Source: SG8-30 sp963695085 (GTDB lineage Bacteria; Pseudomonadota; Gammaproteobacteria; Steroidobacterales; Steroidobacteraceae). From it: a stretch of 64,000 bases of DNA. The notes under the pieces are model-generated. The model did no database searches, was not told where the DNA came from, and saw only the letters and a program-made list of their open reading frames with translations. Below are positions 11,580-19,579 of the stretch, one piece after another; the stretch's first letter is position 1, and the number at the start of each line of letters is the position of its first letter. A program made the position numbers and the translations under genes. The DNA is taken from NCBI GenBank assembly GCA_963695085.1, contig CAVOFV010000008.1, positions 496,001 to 560,000 of the forward strand. Reading direction: 5' to 3'.

Positions 11580-13415
11580 ATGTGCGGCATTGTCGGTGCG
11601 GTCGCTGACCGGAACATCGTCCCCGTCCTGGTCGAGGGGCTGCAACGCCTCGAGTACCGCGGTTACGACTCCGCAGGCGTGGCCGTGCTCAATGGCAGCA
11701 AGCACATGGTGCGGCTGCGCACCGTCGGCAAGGTGCAAAACCTGAAGGATGCGCTGGCCGGCGACCCGACCAACGGCCAGCTCGGCATTGCGCACACGCG
11801 CTGGGCGACCCACGGCGTACCGAGCGAGCGCAACGCGCACCCGCACATCTCCCGCGACGGTGTCGCGCTCGTGCACAACGGCATCATCGAGAATCACGAG
11901 GCGCTGCGGGCTGACCTCGAGGGTCACGGCTACCAGTTCACGTCCGAGACCGACACCGAGGTCATCGCGCACCGCATCCACTTCAACCTGGGCCGCAGCC
12001 ACGACCTGTTCAAGGCCGTGCAGGCCACGGTCAAGGAACTTGACGGCGCTTACGCACTGGCGGTCGTGTCCGAAATGGAGCCCGACACCATCGTGCTGGC
12101 GCGCGCCGGCTGCCCGGTCGTGATCGGCCTGGGCGAAGACGGCAACTACGTGGCCTCGGACGTCTCGGCGCTGTTGCCCGTGACCCGTCGCTTCATGTTC
12201 CTCGAGGAAGGCGACGTCGCGGCCATCCACCGCAAGAGCGTGCAGGTCGAGGACCTGCGCGGCAATGCAGTGGAGCGCGCGGTGCGCGAGAGCGAGCTTG
12301 ATGCCGATGCGGTCGAGCGCGGCGACTACGCGCACTACATGCTCAAGGAAATCCACGAACAGCCGCGCGCGGTTGCGCAGACCCTAGAACAGCGCGCGGT
12401 CGGCGGCAGGCTGCTGGCGGCGGCCTTCGGTCCCGCGGCGGCTGGTGTGCTGGCGCGTACCGAGGCCGTGCAGATCGTGGCCTGCGGCACGAGCTATCAC
12501 GCGGGTTGCGTGGCCCGGTACTTCATCGAGCAGATCGCCAAGCTGCCCTGCTGGGTGGATATCGCGAGCGAGTTCCGTTACCGGCAGCCGGTCGTGCTGC
12601 CGAACACGCTGTTCGTGTCGGTCTCGCAATCGGGCGAGACCGCCGACACGCTCGCGGCATTGCGCCTCGCGAAGGAAGCGGGATACCTGTCCACGCTGGC
12701 GATCTGCAACGTGCCGGAGAGCTCGCTGGTGCGCGAGTCGGAACTGGTGATGCTGACGCGCGCGGGACCGGAGATCGGCGTCGCCTCGACCAAGGCCTTC
12801 ACGACCCAGCTCGCGGCGCTCGGCATGCTGGTGGTGGCGCTGGCGAAGCACCGCGGCATCGAGCGCGAGCGCGAACGGATGCTGGTCAGCCGGCTGCTCG
12901 AGATCCCGGGCCTGCTGGAACTGGCGCTGACGCTGGACCGCGACGTGCAGGCACTGGCGCTGAAGATCCACACCAAGCACCACGCCCTGTTCCTGGGCCG
13001 CGGCGCGCTGTTCCCGATTGCGCGGGAAGGGGCGCTGAAGCTCAAGGAGATCACTTACATTCACGCCGAGGCCTACGCCGCGGGCGAACTCAAGCACGGG
13101 CCGCTGGCGCTGGTGGACGAGGACATGCCCGTGATCGCGGTCGCGCCGAACAACGACCTGCTGGAGAAGCTGAAGTCCAACCTGCAGGAGGTGCGCGCGC
13201 GCGGCGGCGAGCTGTACGTGTTCGCAGACCCGGAATCGGGCATCGAGCCGTCGGATGGCGTGCACGTCATCACGATGCCGCGCCACATCAGTTACTTCCA
13301 GGCGCCGGCCGTGTACACGGTGCCGCTGCAGCTGCTCGCCTACCACGTGGCCGTGCTGAAAGGCACCGACGTGGACCAGCCGCGCAACCTCGCCAAGAGC
13401 GTGACCGTCGAATAA
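11580..13415 (+). CDS. glmS: Glutamine-fructose-6-phosphate aminotransferase (isomerizing)
   Basis: Makes glucosamine-6-phosphate from fructose-6-phosphate and glutamine, the first step towards UDP-GlcNAc. The ATG at 11580 is chosen because it puts the catalytic cysteine at position 2 (MCGIVGAVAD), which must become the N-terminus. A glutaminase domain is followed by two SIS sugar-isomerase domains; the C-terminus ends LAKSVTVE as expected. 611 residues is normal length. A longer in-frame start at 11529 would destroy the N-terminal cysteine. Confidence 0.98.
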   Translation: MCGIVGAVADRNIVPVLVEGLQRLEYRGYDSAGVAVLNGSKHMVRLRTVGKVQNLKDALAGDPTNGQLGIAHTRWATHGVPSERNAHPHISRDGVALVHNGIIENHEALRADLEGHGYQFTSETDTEVIAHRIHFNLGRSHDLFKAVQATVKELDGAYALAVVSEMEPDTIVLARAGCPVVIGLGEDGNYVASDVSALLPVTRRFMFLEEGDVAAIHRKSVQVEDLRGNAVERAVRESELDADAVERGDYAHYMLKEIHEQPRAVAQTLEQRAVGGRLLAAAFGPAAAGVLARTEAVQIVACGTSYHAGCVARYFIEQIAKLPCWVDIASEFRYRQPVVLPNTLFVSVSQSGETADTLAALRLAKEAGYLSTLAICNVPESSLVRESELVMLTRAGPEIGVASTKAFTTQLAALGMLVVALAKHRGIERERERMLVSRLLEIPGLLELALTLDRDVQALALKIHTKHHALFLGRGALFPIAREGALKLKEITYIHAEAYAAGELKHGPLALVDEDMPVIAVAPNNDLLEKLKSNLQEVRARGGELYVFADPESGIEPSDGVHVITMPRHISYFQAPAVYTVPLQLLAYHVAVLKGTDVDQPRNLAKSVTVE

Positions 13416-13702
13416 GAAGGGGTCTGATGCCCCCGGATCAGCGACGGCCGTGGGCCGATTGCACGCTGCCACCGGTCGAAGCCTGGTTGCCTCAACCTTC
13501 GTTTTCCGTAACACGATGAGTAGAACTACCTACGTTTCCTCGTACTTTCTCCGCGACGCGGCTGAAAGTGCCTATTTCACGGGTTCTTGTATCTTATATG
13601 CTGCGTGGCGAGAGGTCCTGACAGGTTGGGGAACAAACAAGATTCAGGCGCCGCCGGCCTGGACTGTCGGGGTTTAAATTGAGACATACGAAGGAAGAAA
13701 CC

Positions 13703-15928
13703 ATGTTCGCACTCGCGCATACGAAATTGGGCGGGGTGGCCAGTGTTGCGCTGGCGGCTCTGTTGGCCATTGGTTTCGCCGGCTGTTCCGGCGATGACGG
13801 TGCGGCCGGTGCGGCCGGTGCGACCGGTGCGACCGGTGCGGCCGGTGCGCCCGGTGCGCCAGGAGCGCCCGGAGCGCCGGGGACTCCCGCTACCACGATA
13901 GCGCTCGAGAGCTGCGGCGTCTGCCACGACGGCGGGTCGTACGCAGATGCCACGGCCACGCACGCCGTGACGGGTATTCCGACGGTCAGCAACGTGGTCT
14001 TCACTGCCGGTGCCGCCGACATGGTCGTCACCTACAACCTGAAGACCGATGGCGTCAACACGACGGACTTCACGACGGTGCAGCGCGACTACCGGACCCA
14101 GGCGGACGGCACGCGCTTCGACCTTGGCACGATCACTGTTGCGACCTCGACCGGCAGCGGCAACTACAGCATTACCATCCCGGGTGGCGCAGCCGCCGCA
14201 GGGACGAATTCACGCTACATGTTCCGGGTCGCCAACCCGGCCGGGCTGCGCGCGGTCATCGTCGAGGACTTCCCGGCGGCCCCGTGGACGGACCAGGTCA
14301 GCAATATGGCCTGCAACAACTGCCACGGTGCGACGGGCATCTACCAGATCCACGGCGGCGGCTACTCCAAGCCGGCGGGCATGGAAGCGTGCACCGTATG
14401 CCACAAGTCGACCGCCTATACGTTCGAGGATCCGTGGGTCGGCATCGTTCACGGCATCCACGCTGCACACATCAGGCCGAGCGGGCACTACACCTACGAC
14501 ACGGACGTGTTCGATACGACCTACCCGACCTACATGAACAACTGCAGCGTTTGCCACGACGATTCGTCAAAGCTCGCCGCGGCGAATTCAATGACGGTCT
14601 CGCCCGCGAACTGCTTCAGCTGCCACGAATCCATGGCGGGCCTGGGCAGCTTCACGAGTTCGTCGTTCCACCTGAGCTACAACGAGACCACGGACTGCGC
14701 GTCGGCCTGCCACAATCCTGGTGGCGTCGTGCCGACCCTGACGGACGTGGCGGATTTCCACAACGGTAGCGTCACCGAGCGTGGTGGCATCATCTGGGAC
14801 GGCGTGGACACGTCGGTCGTGGAGGGTGCCAGGTTCAACTGGCAGATCACCGGGGTCGTGGACAATGGCACGACGCTGGCGATCTCCTGGATCGCGAGCT
14901 ACAACAGCGTTGGCGTGAATCCGTGCAACGCCACGGTTGGCGTAGGCGCTCCCGGGTTCCATGCCGTGACAGGCAGCAACCTGAGCATCCTGTACACCTA
15001 CCTGCAAGGCGGTGACCCGATCCGCGGGACGGCCAATGCGCCGGGCCAGGCCGATAGCGTGAATCTCAGCACGACCAACACGACCTGTGCGGCCAATGTG
15101 GCGACCACCACCATCACGCCGAACCGCGTCACGGGCGCGACAGTGGCCAGGATCGCCCTGCAGGGCAAGCCGCAGGTGGTCAGCGTGGCGAGTCCGACCG
15201 CGACGATGCAGGTGCGTGCCGTGACCCCGGTCTACGACTTTGTCGTAGGTTCGGGCAATCTGGCCCCCGCCCGCCGCGCGATCGCGGATACCGGGCAGTG
15301 CCTGAAGTGCCATGTCGGTTCGCTGTACCAGCATGGTGGCAACCGTGTGGACAACGTCGAAATGTGTGTCATCTGCCACAACTCGGCGTCCAACGAGCAG
15401 AACGTCCGCGTCGGCATGGGCGTCGTGGCATCGGAGGCCTACGACCGCAAGGCCGGCCAGACCTACGAGTTCAAGAGCATGCTGCATGCTGTGCACTCGG
15501 CTGGCACGGACGGTGCGGCCCCGATCGTGATCTACCGGAACCGTGGCATCTTTGCCTGGGCGACCAGCAGGGACCTGCTGCCGAACTGGCCGGGTGAGGG
15601 TGATCAGATCGTCTTCGGGTCGACCAACGTGACGCAGAGTCACAACTTCCACACCCCGACCTATCCGCGGCTGGGCAACGACTGCGGCGCCTGCCATGCG
15701 GCCGGGTTCGGCGTCATCCCTGACCAGACGATGGCCATGGCGACGACGCTGGAAGCGGGCGCGGCTCCGTGGACCAACCAGATCGATGACGTGCTCCAGG
15801 GCGCGGGTGCGGCCGCTTGCACCAGCTGCCACTCGGACGCCGCCTCGAAGGGCCATGCGTACCAGAATGGCTGGGCGCCGCGGACCTTCGTGAACGGCCG
15901 TCAGTCGATCATCGACGACGCCAACTAG
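13703..15928 (+). CDS. Decaheme outer-membrane lipoprotein cytochrome, OmcA/MtrC family, with collagen-like stalk
   Basis: A 741-residue lipoprotein with signal peptide and lipobox FAGC (lipidated C28). Residues 33-62 are ten Gly-X-Y triplets, a collagen-like linker before the first heme. Ten heme-binding motifs follow: nine CXXCH (starting with CGVCH at 71) and one CX3CH (CASACH, C332-H337). The layout, hemes in two groups around a beta-rich middle, matches OmcA/MtrC cell-surface electron-transfer cytochromes. The ATG at 13703 has an aaggaag ribosome-binding site; a TTG at 13679 is also in frame but less likely. A strong terminator follows, so it is probably monocistronic. Direction of electron flow is unknown. 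Confidence 0.88.
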   Translation: MFALAHTKLGGVASVALAALLAIGFAGCSGDDGAAGAAGATGATGAAGAPGAPGAPGAPGTPATTIALESCGVCHDGGSYADATATHAVTGIPTVSNVVFTAGAADMVVTYNLKTDGVNTTDFTTVQRDYRTQADGTRFDLGTITVATSTGSGNYSITIPGGAAAAGTNSRYMFRVANPAGLRAVIVEDFPAAPWTDQVSNMACNNCHGATGIYQIHGGGYSKPAGMEACTVCHKSTAYTFEDPWVGIVHGIHAAHIRPSGHYTYDTDVFDTTYPTYMNNCSVCHDDSSKLAAANSMTVSPANCFSCHESMAGLGSFTSSSFHLSYNETTDCASACHNPGGVVPTLTDVADFHNGSVTERGGIIWDGVDTSVVEGARFNWQITGVVDNGTTLAISWIASYNSVGVNPCNATVGVGAPGFHAVTGSNLSILYTYLQGGDPIRGTANAPGQADSVNLSTTNTTCAANVATTTITPNRVTGATVARIALQGKPQVVSVASPTATMQVRAVTPVYDFVVGSGNLAPARRAIADTGQCLKCHVGSLYQHGGNRVDNVEMCVICHNSASNEQNVRVGMGVVASEAYDRKAGQTYEFKSMLHAVHSAGTDGAAPIVIYRNRGIFAWATSRDLLPNWPGEGDQIVFGSTNVTQSHNFHTPTYPRLGNDCGACHAAGFGVIPDQTMAMATTLEAGAAPWTNQIDDVLQGAGAAACTSCHSDAASKGHAYQNGWAPRTFVNGRQSIIDDAN
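13799..13888 (+). repeat. Nine-base tandem repeat coding for Gly-X-Y
   Basis: Ten 9-base units, starting with ggtgcggcc and drifting to ggagcgccc, code for the collagen-like stretch of the cytochrome at 13703. Each unit is three codons, so slippage would change stalk length without breaking the frame. Confidence 0.85.
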
Positions 15929-15953
15929 GGCGAGTCGAGACTGACCCTGCACG

Positions 15954-15979
15954 CGGGGTGGACCATCGGGTCCACCCCG
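15954..15979 (+). other. Hairpin downstream of the first decaheme gene
   Basis: A perfect 11-bp stem (cggggtggacc / ggtccaccccg) with a 4-base loop, 25 bases after the stop. No T-run follows directly; it stands just before the terminator at 16000 and may protect the mRNA 3' end. Confidence 0.6.
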
Positions 15980-15999
15980 TCACCGGGGGAAGACACTAC

Positions 16000-16028
16000 G
16001 AGGCGGACCTGCGGGTCCGCCTCTTTTT
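16000..16028. terminator. Factor-independent terminator
   Basis: A perfect 10-bp stem (gaggcggacc / ggtccgcctc) closing a tgcg loop, followed by TTTTT on the plus strand. It ends transcription of the cytochrome gene and lies between it and the convergent gene ending at 16068. Confidence 0.85.
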
Positions 16029-16067
16029 CATGGGCGACAGGGGCCCGTTCTCCGGGACCGATGGAGT

Positions 16068-18455
16068 TCACCTGGCCTGACGGCCAGCGTGGCGCTCATA
16101 GCGCTCGACGTAGTCCCGGTAGTAGGCGCTGTACTTGTCGAGATGCCTGGTCAGGGCAGCGAGTTGCCCCGGCGCGCCGGCGAAATACCGGCTCAGGTCT
16201 TCCTGCTGGTAGGCGAGCAGGCGCTTCAGGTTCGGCGCGACGTCGACCATCATGTACAGATCCATGTCGGAGAACTCAAGGATCGGCCGGTTGTCGGTGT
16301 GGACAGGCGCGCCCTTCACCAGGTCGTCAACGTCCTGCTCCCCCAGCAGCAGCATGGCGGCAACCTCGTAGACATTGTCGATCCGCAGGGTCTTCAGGTC
16401 CGCCCGGATCCTCTCCATCTCGATCCTCTGGGCCAGCCCGGCAAGATCCACCGTCAATGGCCCCGGTGTGCCGATGACGATGATGAAGTGCGTGGGGTAC
16501 TGCGTGAAGTACCACACCGAGGTGTGCGGATAGACGCGGTCGAAGGTGGCGATCAGAATCCGCAGGTCCTGGAATGACAGTCCGCCCAGGGGCAGCCAGG
16601 CGGCGGCAATCCCGTCGTCGCTCAGGGCGTCCTTCATGATCCCGAAGTAGCCACTGGTGTACAGGTAAGGATTGCGCTTGTACTTCAGGTTCGTCACGTC
16701 GGTGACGATGGCGTCGAACTTCTTGTCCACGAAGCCGATGTAGCTGCGGGCATCGTCCAGCACGATGTTGAGGTCCGGGTCGGCGTAGGACTTGCGGTTC
16801 ACCTCGCTGAACAGCGGGGCGGCCTCGAGGATCTTTTCCTCGATTTCCACCGCGTCGACGCTGACGCCGTGCAGCAGCATGCTCCCGGAGGTCGTTCCCG
16901 TTCCGTAACCCACCGTCAAGGCTGCCTGCGGATGGTCGGTCAGCAGCAGCGGCAGGTGGGCGAGCATCTTGGAGTCCGCTACCAGCACGGGGTCGGTACC
17001 CGAGACGTTCTGTCCGTCGACGAACAGCCCGCGATAGCCTGGCTTCTCGATCGCCGTAACCGTGCCGGACAGGCCCTCCGCGTAGTAGATGACCTTGGAG
17101 CCATTGAGCTGCGCGTGGAAGGTCTTGCTGTCCGAGAAGACGAGGCTGTTGGCGAGCAGGCAGATCAGCAGCAGGGAGGCCCAACGCGCACCAGAGGACT
17201 CGCGCCCGCGGAGAAGCATGAACAGGGCGATGAGCAGGCTCAGGTTCACGAGGACCAGCGTCGTGTTCCACATACCGGCAAAGGGGATCAGCAGGAATCC
17301 GGTCAGGAGGGTGCCCACCACGCAACCGGCGGTATTCGAGAAGAAGATGTTTCCGGCCTTGGTGCCGATCCTGTGAATGTCGTGCGCGTAGATCTTCAGG
17401 CCCATCGGGAAGAGGAATCCCATGAAGACTGCCGGGATGAACGACACGACGAAGGCCAGGGTCAGGTTGGCCGTCAACAGGTCGATCGGCAGCGTGCTCT
17501 CCAGTAGCCTCGTGGCCGCTTCGAATCTCTGGAACAGGTACAGCACCAGCGCGCCGCTCAGGGCAGTGAGGATGCAGGCCTGGCCGAAGGCCGTCTCCAG
17601 GTCCTTGCGCCGGTCGATCGACCGGGACACCAGCCAGGAACCGATGGCGAACCCGAGCAGGAAGCCGGCCACGATGAGTGCAAAGGCCTGCGAGGTCGAC
17701 AGGCCGTAGGTGGAAAGGACCCGGGCCCAGAGGATCTCGTAGCTCAGGCTGATGAAACCCGTCAGGAACAGGATAAACAGCATGTAGGAATGCGGGGTCT
17801 TCTCCTCGGTCGGTTCCGGCTCCGGCACCGAGTCCGACTTGCTGGCGCCGATGATGTACGCCACCGCCAGGTTGCCTGCGACCGCGGCGCACAGGGTCAT
17901 GAAGACACCCAGGTACCTGACCAGCACGAAGCCGGTGAGCAACGCGCCGGCGAAGGCTCCCAGCGTATTGAAATAGTAGACCTTGCTGAAGCCCGACCCG
18001 AGTGTGCTCGAGGCGGTCAGGAAGTACTTCGAGATCAGCGGCATGGTGCCGCCGATGAGGAACACCGGTGGAAGCAGCACCGCGACCGACAATATCAGGC
18101 GGATGACGGACAGCCCGTAGAAGTCGAGATGGCCGTACGCGTACTCGTACAGGTACCTGTAGACGGGCAGATGGTCGATGATCAGGTAGGAAGCGAGGGA
18201 CAGCAGCGCGATGCCCAGTTCCACGTACATGTAGATCCTGAGCGGATTGCGGGTTCTTTCCGACCACTTGCCGAAGAAATAGCTGCCCAGCCCGAGCCCC
18301 AGCAAGAAGACCGCCACGACCGTGGCCACGGCGAGGCTGCTGACGCCGAAGACCAGGCCCAGCAGCCTGACCCAGATCAGCTGATAGACCAGGGCGGAAA
18401 ATCCGGAAAGGAAGACGGCGGCAAACAACAGCCGCCGGTTCAGCCTCCAGGCCAT
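16068..18455 (-). CDS. Polytopic membrane protein fused to a spermidine-synthase-like domain
   Basis: A 795-residue protein. About 14 membrane helices (residues 10-440) precede a soluble Rossmann domain (about 460-760) related to spermidine synthase, an architecture known as fused MFS/spermidine synthase. The SAM-type glycine loop reads VGYGTGTTSG and an acidic residue follows in DAVEIEEK. Where true spermidine synthases have the catalytic DSSDP-like motif, this protein has TDVTN, so aminopropyl transfer is doubtful. It is convergent with the first cytochrome gene and lies within the Mtr-type locus; a link to that system is inference. The C-terminal tail is Arg/Tyr-rich. Confidence 0.75.
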   Translation of the reverse strand: MAWRLNRRLLFAAVFLSGFSALVYQLIWVRLLGLVFGVSSLAVATVVAVFLLGLGLGSYFFGKWSERTRNPLRIYMYVELGIALLSLASYLIIDHLPVYRYLYEYAYGHLDFYGLSVIRLILSVAVLLPPVFLIGGTMPLISKYFLTASSTLGSGFSKVYYFNTLGAFAGALLTGFVLVRYLGVFMTLCAAVAGNLAVAYIIGASKSDSVPEPEPTEEKTPHSYMLFILFLTGFISLSYEILWARVLSTYGLSTSQAFALIVAGFLLGFAIGSWLVSRSIDRRKDLETAFGQACILTALSGALVLYLFQRFEAATRLLESTLPIDLLTANLTLAFVVSFIPAVFMGFLFPMGLKIYAHDIHRIGTKAGNIFFSNTAGCVVGTLLTGFLLIPFAGMWNTTLVLVNLSLLIALFMLLRGRESSGARWASLLLICLLANSLVFSDSKTFHAQLNGSKVIYYAEGLSGTVTAIEKPGYRGLFVDGQNVSGTDPVLVADSKMLAHLPLLLTDHPQAALTVGYGTGTTSGSMLLHGVSVDAVEIEEKILEAAPLFSEVNRKSYADPDLNIVLDDARSYIGFVDKKFDAIVTDVTNLKYKRNPYLYTSGYFGIMKDALSDDGIAAAWLPLGGLSFQDLRILIATFDRVYPHTSVWYFTQYPTHFIIVIGTPGPLTVDLAGLAQRIEMERIRADLKTLRIDNVYEVAAMLLLGEQDVDDLVKGAPVHTDNRPILEFSDMDLYMMVDVAPNLKRLLAYQQEDLSRYFAGAPGQLAALTRHLDKYSAYYRDYVERYERHAGRQAR

Positions 18456-18490
18456 CAGGACTCATCCATTGTCTGGAATGCGAGCCGCCG

Positions 18491-18976
18491 TTACTCGACG
18501 GTGACCTCGGCCTCCCCGAGGATGACCGGATACTCGTAGCCCATGCCGAACTGCTGGTCGAGCGCTACCGTCCCGGTTACGACGACGGTGGCGCCTATCG
18601 CCGGCAAATCGGCGGAGGTCGTCACGGTGAGGTCGTTCGTACCCTCGGTGCCGCTGCCGTCACGGATGTGCAGCCAGTTCCTGTCCATGATCATGGCATT
18701 GGCCTTTACGACCTTGCCGCGGACGGTGACCTTCGTGCCGGCCAGCGCGTCTTTCTCCGCGAACAGTTCGGCGACGGTCTTGCCGCCCTTTGCCCTGGCG
18801 ATGCCGGACAGGTCGACATCGGCACTTGTCGGCGCAAAGGGCGTGGGGTGCGTCACGGCGACCGGTGCGCCGGCCGGGGCCGCGGTTTCCCGGGACGGAG
18901 GCTGATCCTTGCCGCAGCCTGAAAGAAGCACGAGGGGCGTCAGGACGAGCAGACTGCCGACGGTTGCCTTGATCAC
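18491..18976 (-). CDS. OB-fold lipoprotein (NrfJ-like), periplasmic side
   Basis: A 161-residue lipoprotein: signal peptide with lipobox LSGC, a Pro/Ala-rich linker, then a small beta-barrel domain of the OB-fold type found in NrfJ-related proteins encoded near multiheme cytochromes (conserved GKVVKANAMIMDRNWLHI and DGSG). GTG at 18976 is taken as start: it gives a proper signal peptide and has a tggaga ribosome-binding site, while the open frame upstream of it is not protein-like. It is transcribed ahead of the fused spermidine-synthase-like gene (gap 35 bases), probably in one unit. Function is unknown. Confidence 0.65.
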   Translation of the reverse strand: MIKATVGSLLVLTPLVLLSGCGKDQPPSRETAAPAGAPVAVTHPTPFAPTSADVDLSGIARAKGGKTVAELFAEKDALAGTKVTVRGKVVKANAMIMDRNWLHIRDGSGTEGTNDLTVTTSADLPAIGATVVVTGTVALDQQFGMGYEYPVILGEAEVTVE

Positions 18977-19105
18977 AGGGAGATTCTCCAGGGCCGGTGG
19001 AAGGGGGATGGAAGTTTCTGGAAGGCGAATTCTAACGGATGGTTCACTGCTGCGTGCGCAGCTCCGGTGCCACCGCAAGCTCCCGCGTCGGGCTGGAGGC
19101 CAGTG

Positions 19106-19313
19106 AGTACCTGCCACAACCAGGATGCAACGGACATCAACCGGCGCGCTGGCGGCGAGCCACATGAAGGCCAACGGCGCCGGCTTCAACGCGGGCAAGG
19201 ACGAAGCGGGCAGGATGGTGTGCGCGACGCTGGAAACCTGCACGCTGTACCACGGCCACGTCAGGCCGCCGACCTCAAGGTCATGCACAACATCGATTTC
19301 TTCAAGAAGTGGG
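19106..19313 (+). pseudogene. Remnant of a third OmcA/MtrC-family decaheme cytochrome
   Basis: Two reading frames together give pieces that match the C-terminal third of the intact cytochrome at 19580. At 19106 one frame reads STCHNQDATDINRRAGG, matching CVTCHNPGATDVNRRAG there. A second frame then reads HMKANGAGFNAGKDEAGRMV and LETCTLYHGH, a heme site in which the second cysteine has become tyrosine. Back in the first frame comes ADLKVMHNIDFFKKWD, matching DVKAVHNIAFFRFN. At least two frameshifts and a deletion of over 100 codons are needed, so no functional product is expected. Confidence 0.75.
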
Positions 19314-19333
19314 ACCGCCGGCGCGGCAGCGGA

Positions 19334-19394
19334 CCGGCGGGGTTCCCCGCCGGCGCCTCGCTCCTCGAGAGGCGCCCTGCGGGGCGCCCTCTTT
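19334..19394 (+). terminator. Hairpin pair behind the cytochrome remnant
   Basis: First a perfect 9-bp inverted repeat (ccggcgggg / ccccgccgg) at 19334-19353, then at 19368-19392 a stem built from agaggcgccc and gggcg-ccctct with one bulged C, followed by TTTCCC. The order and the sequence of the second stem resemble the hairpin pair behind the first decaheme gene (15954-16028), suggesting the remnant kept its old terminator. Confidence 0.5.
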
Positions 19395-19579
19395 CCCTGG
19401 CAGGACGGCTATACTTTGGGCATCTGCGAGATGGGGTCCGGGGAGGGCCAAGTACCTATTCCGGTGCTGGTCCGGCACGGGTAGGTTTGGCCGCCCTGAC
19501 CGGGTGGTGGGGCCGACTCGCGTGGAATCCGTGAACGCCGCCCGGTCTGCCGGGAATGCGAAGAGAGGGAGCGACGCTC
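19395..19579 (+). promoter_or_regulatory. Leader region of the mtrCAB-type operon
   Basis: TATACT at 19410-19415 is a plausible -10 box, about 165 bases before the first cytochrome start; no good -35 is seen at the expected distance. A weak dyad of ggtgctggtccggcac type lies around 19460-19480. No gene is visible in this stretch. Confidence 0.3.

Noticed and set aside
13560..13620. CRP or FNR site before the first cytochrome gene
   Set aside because: The gtg-cctatt-tcac pattern does not fit TGTGA-N6-TCACA, and no TTGAT-N4-ATCAA is present; only an A/T-rich patch remains.
18977..19288. N-terminal extension of the OB-fold lipoprotein to 19288
   Set aside because: The extra residues overlap the cytochrome remnant and would bury the signal peptide; GTG at 18976 has a ribosome-binding site.
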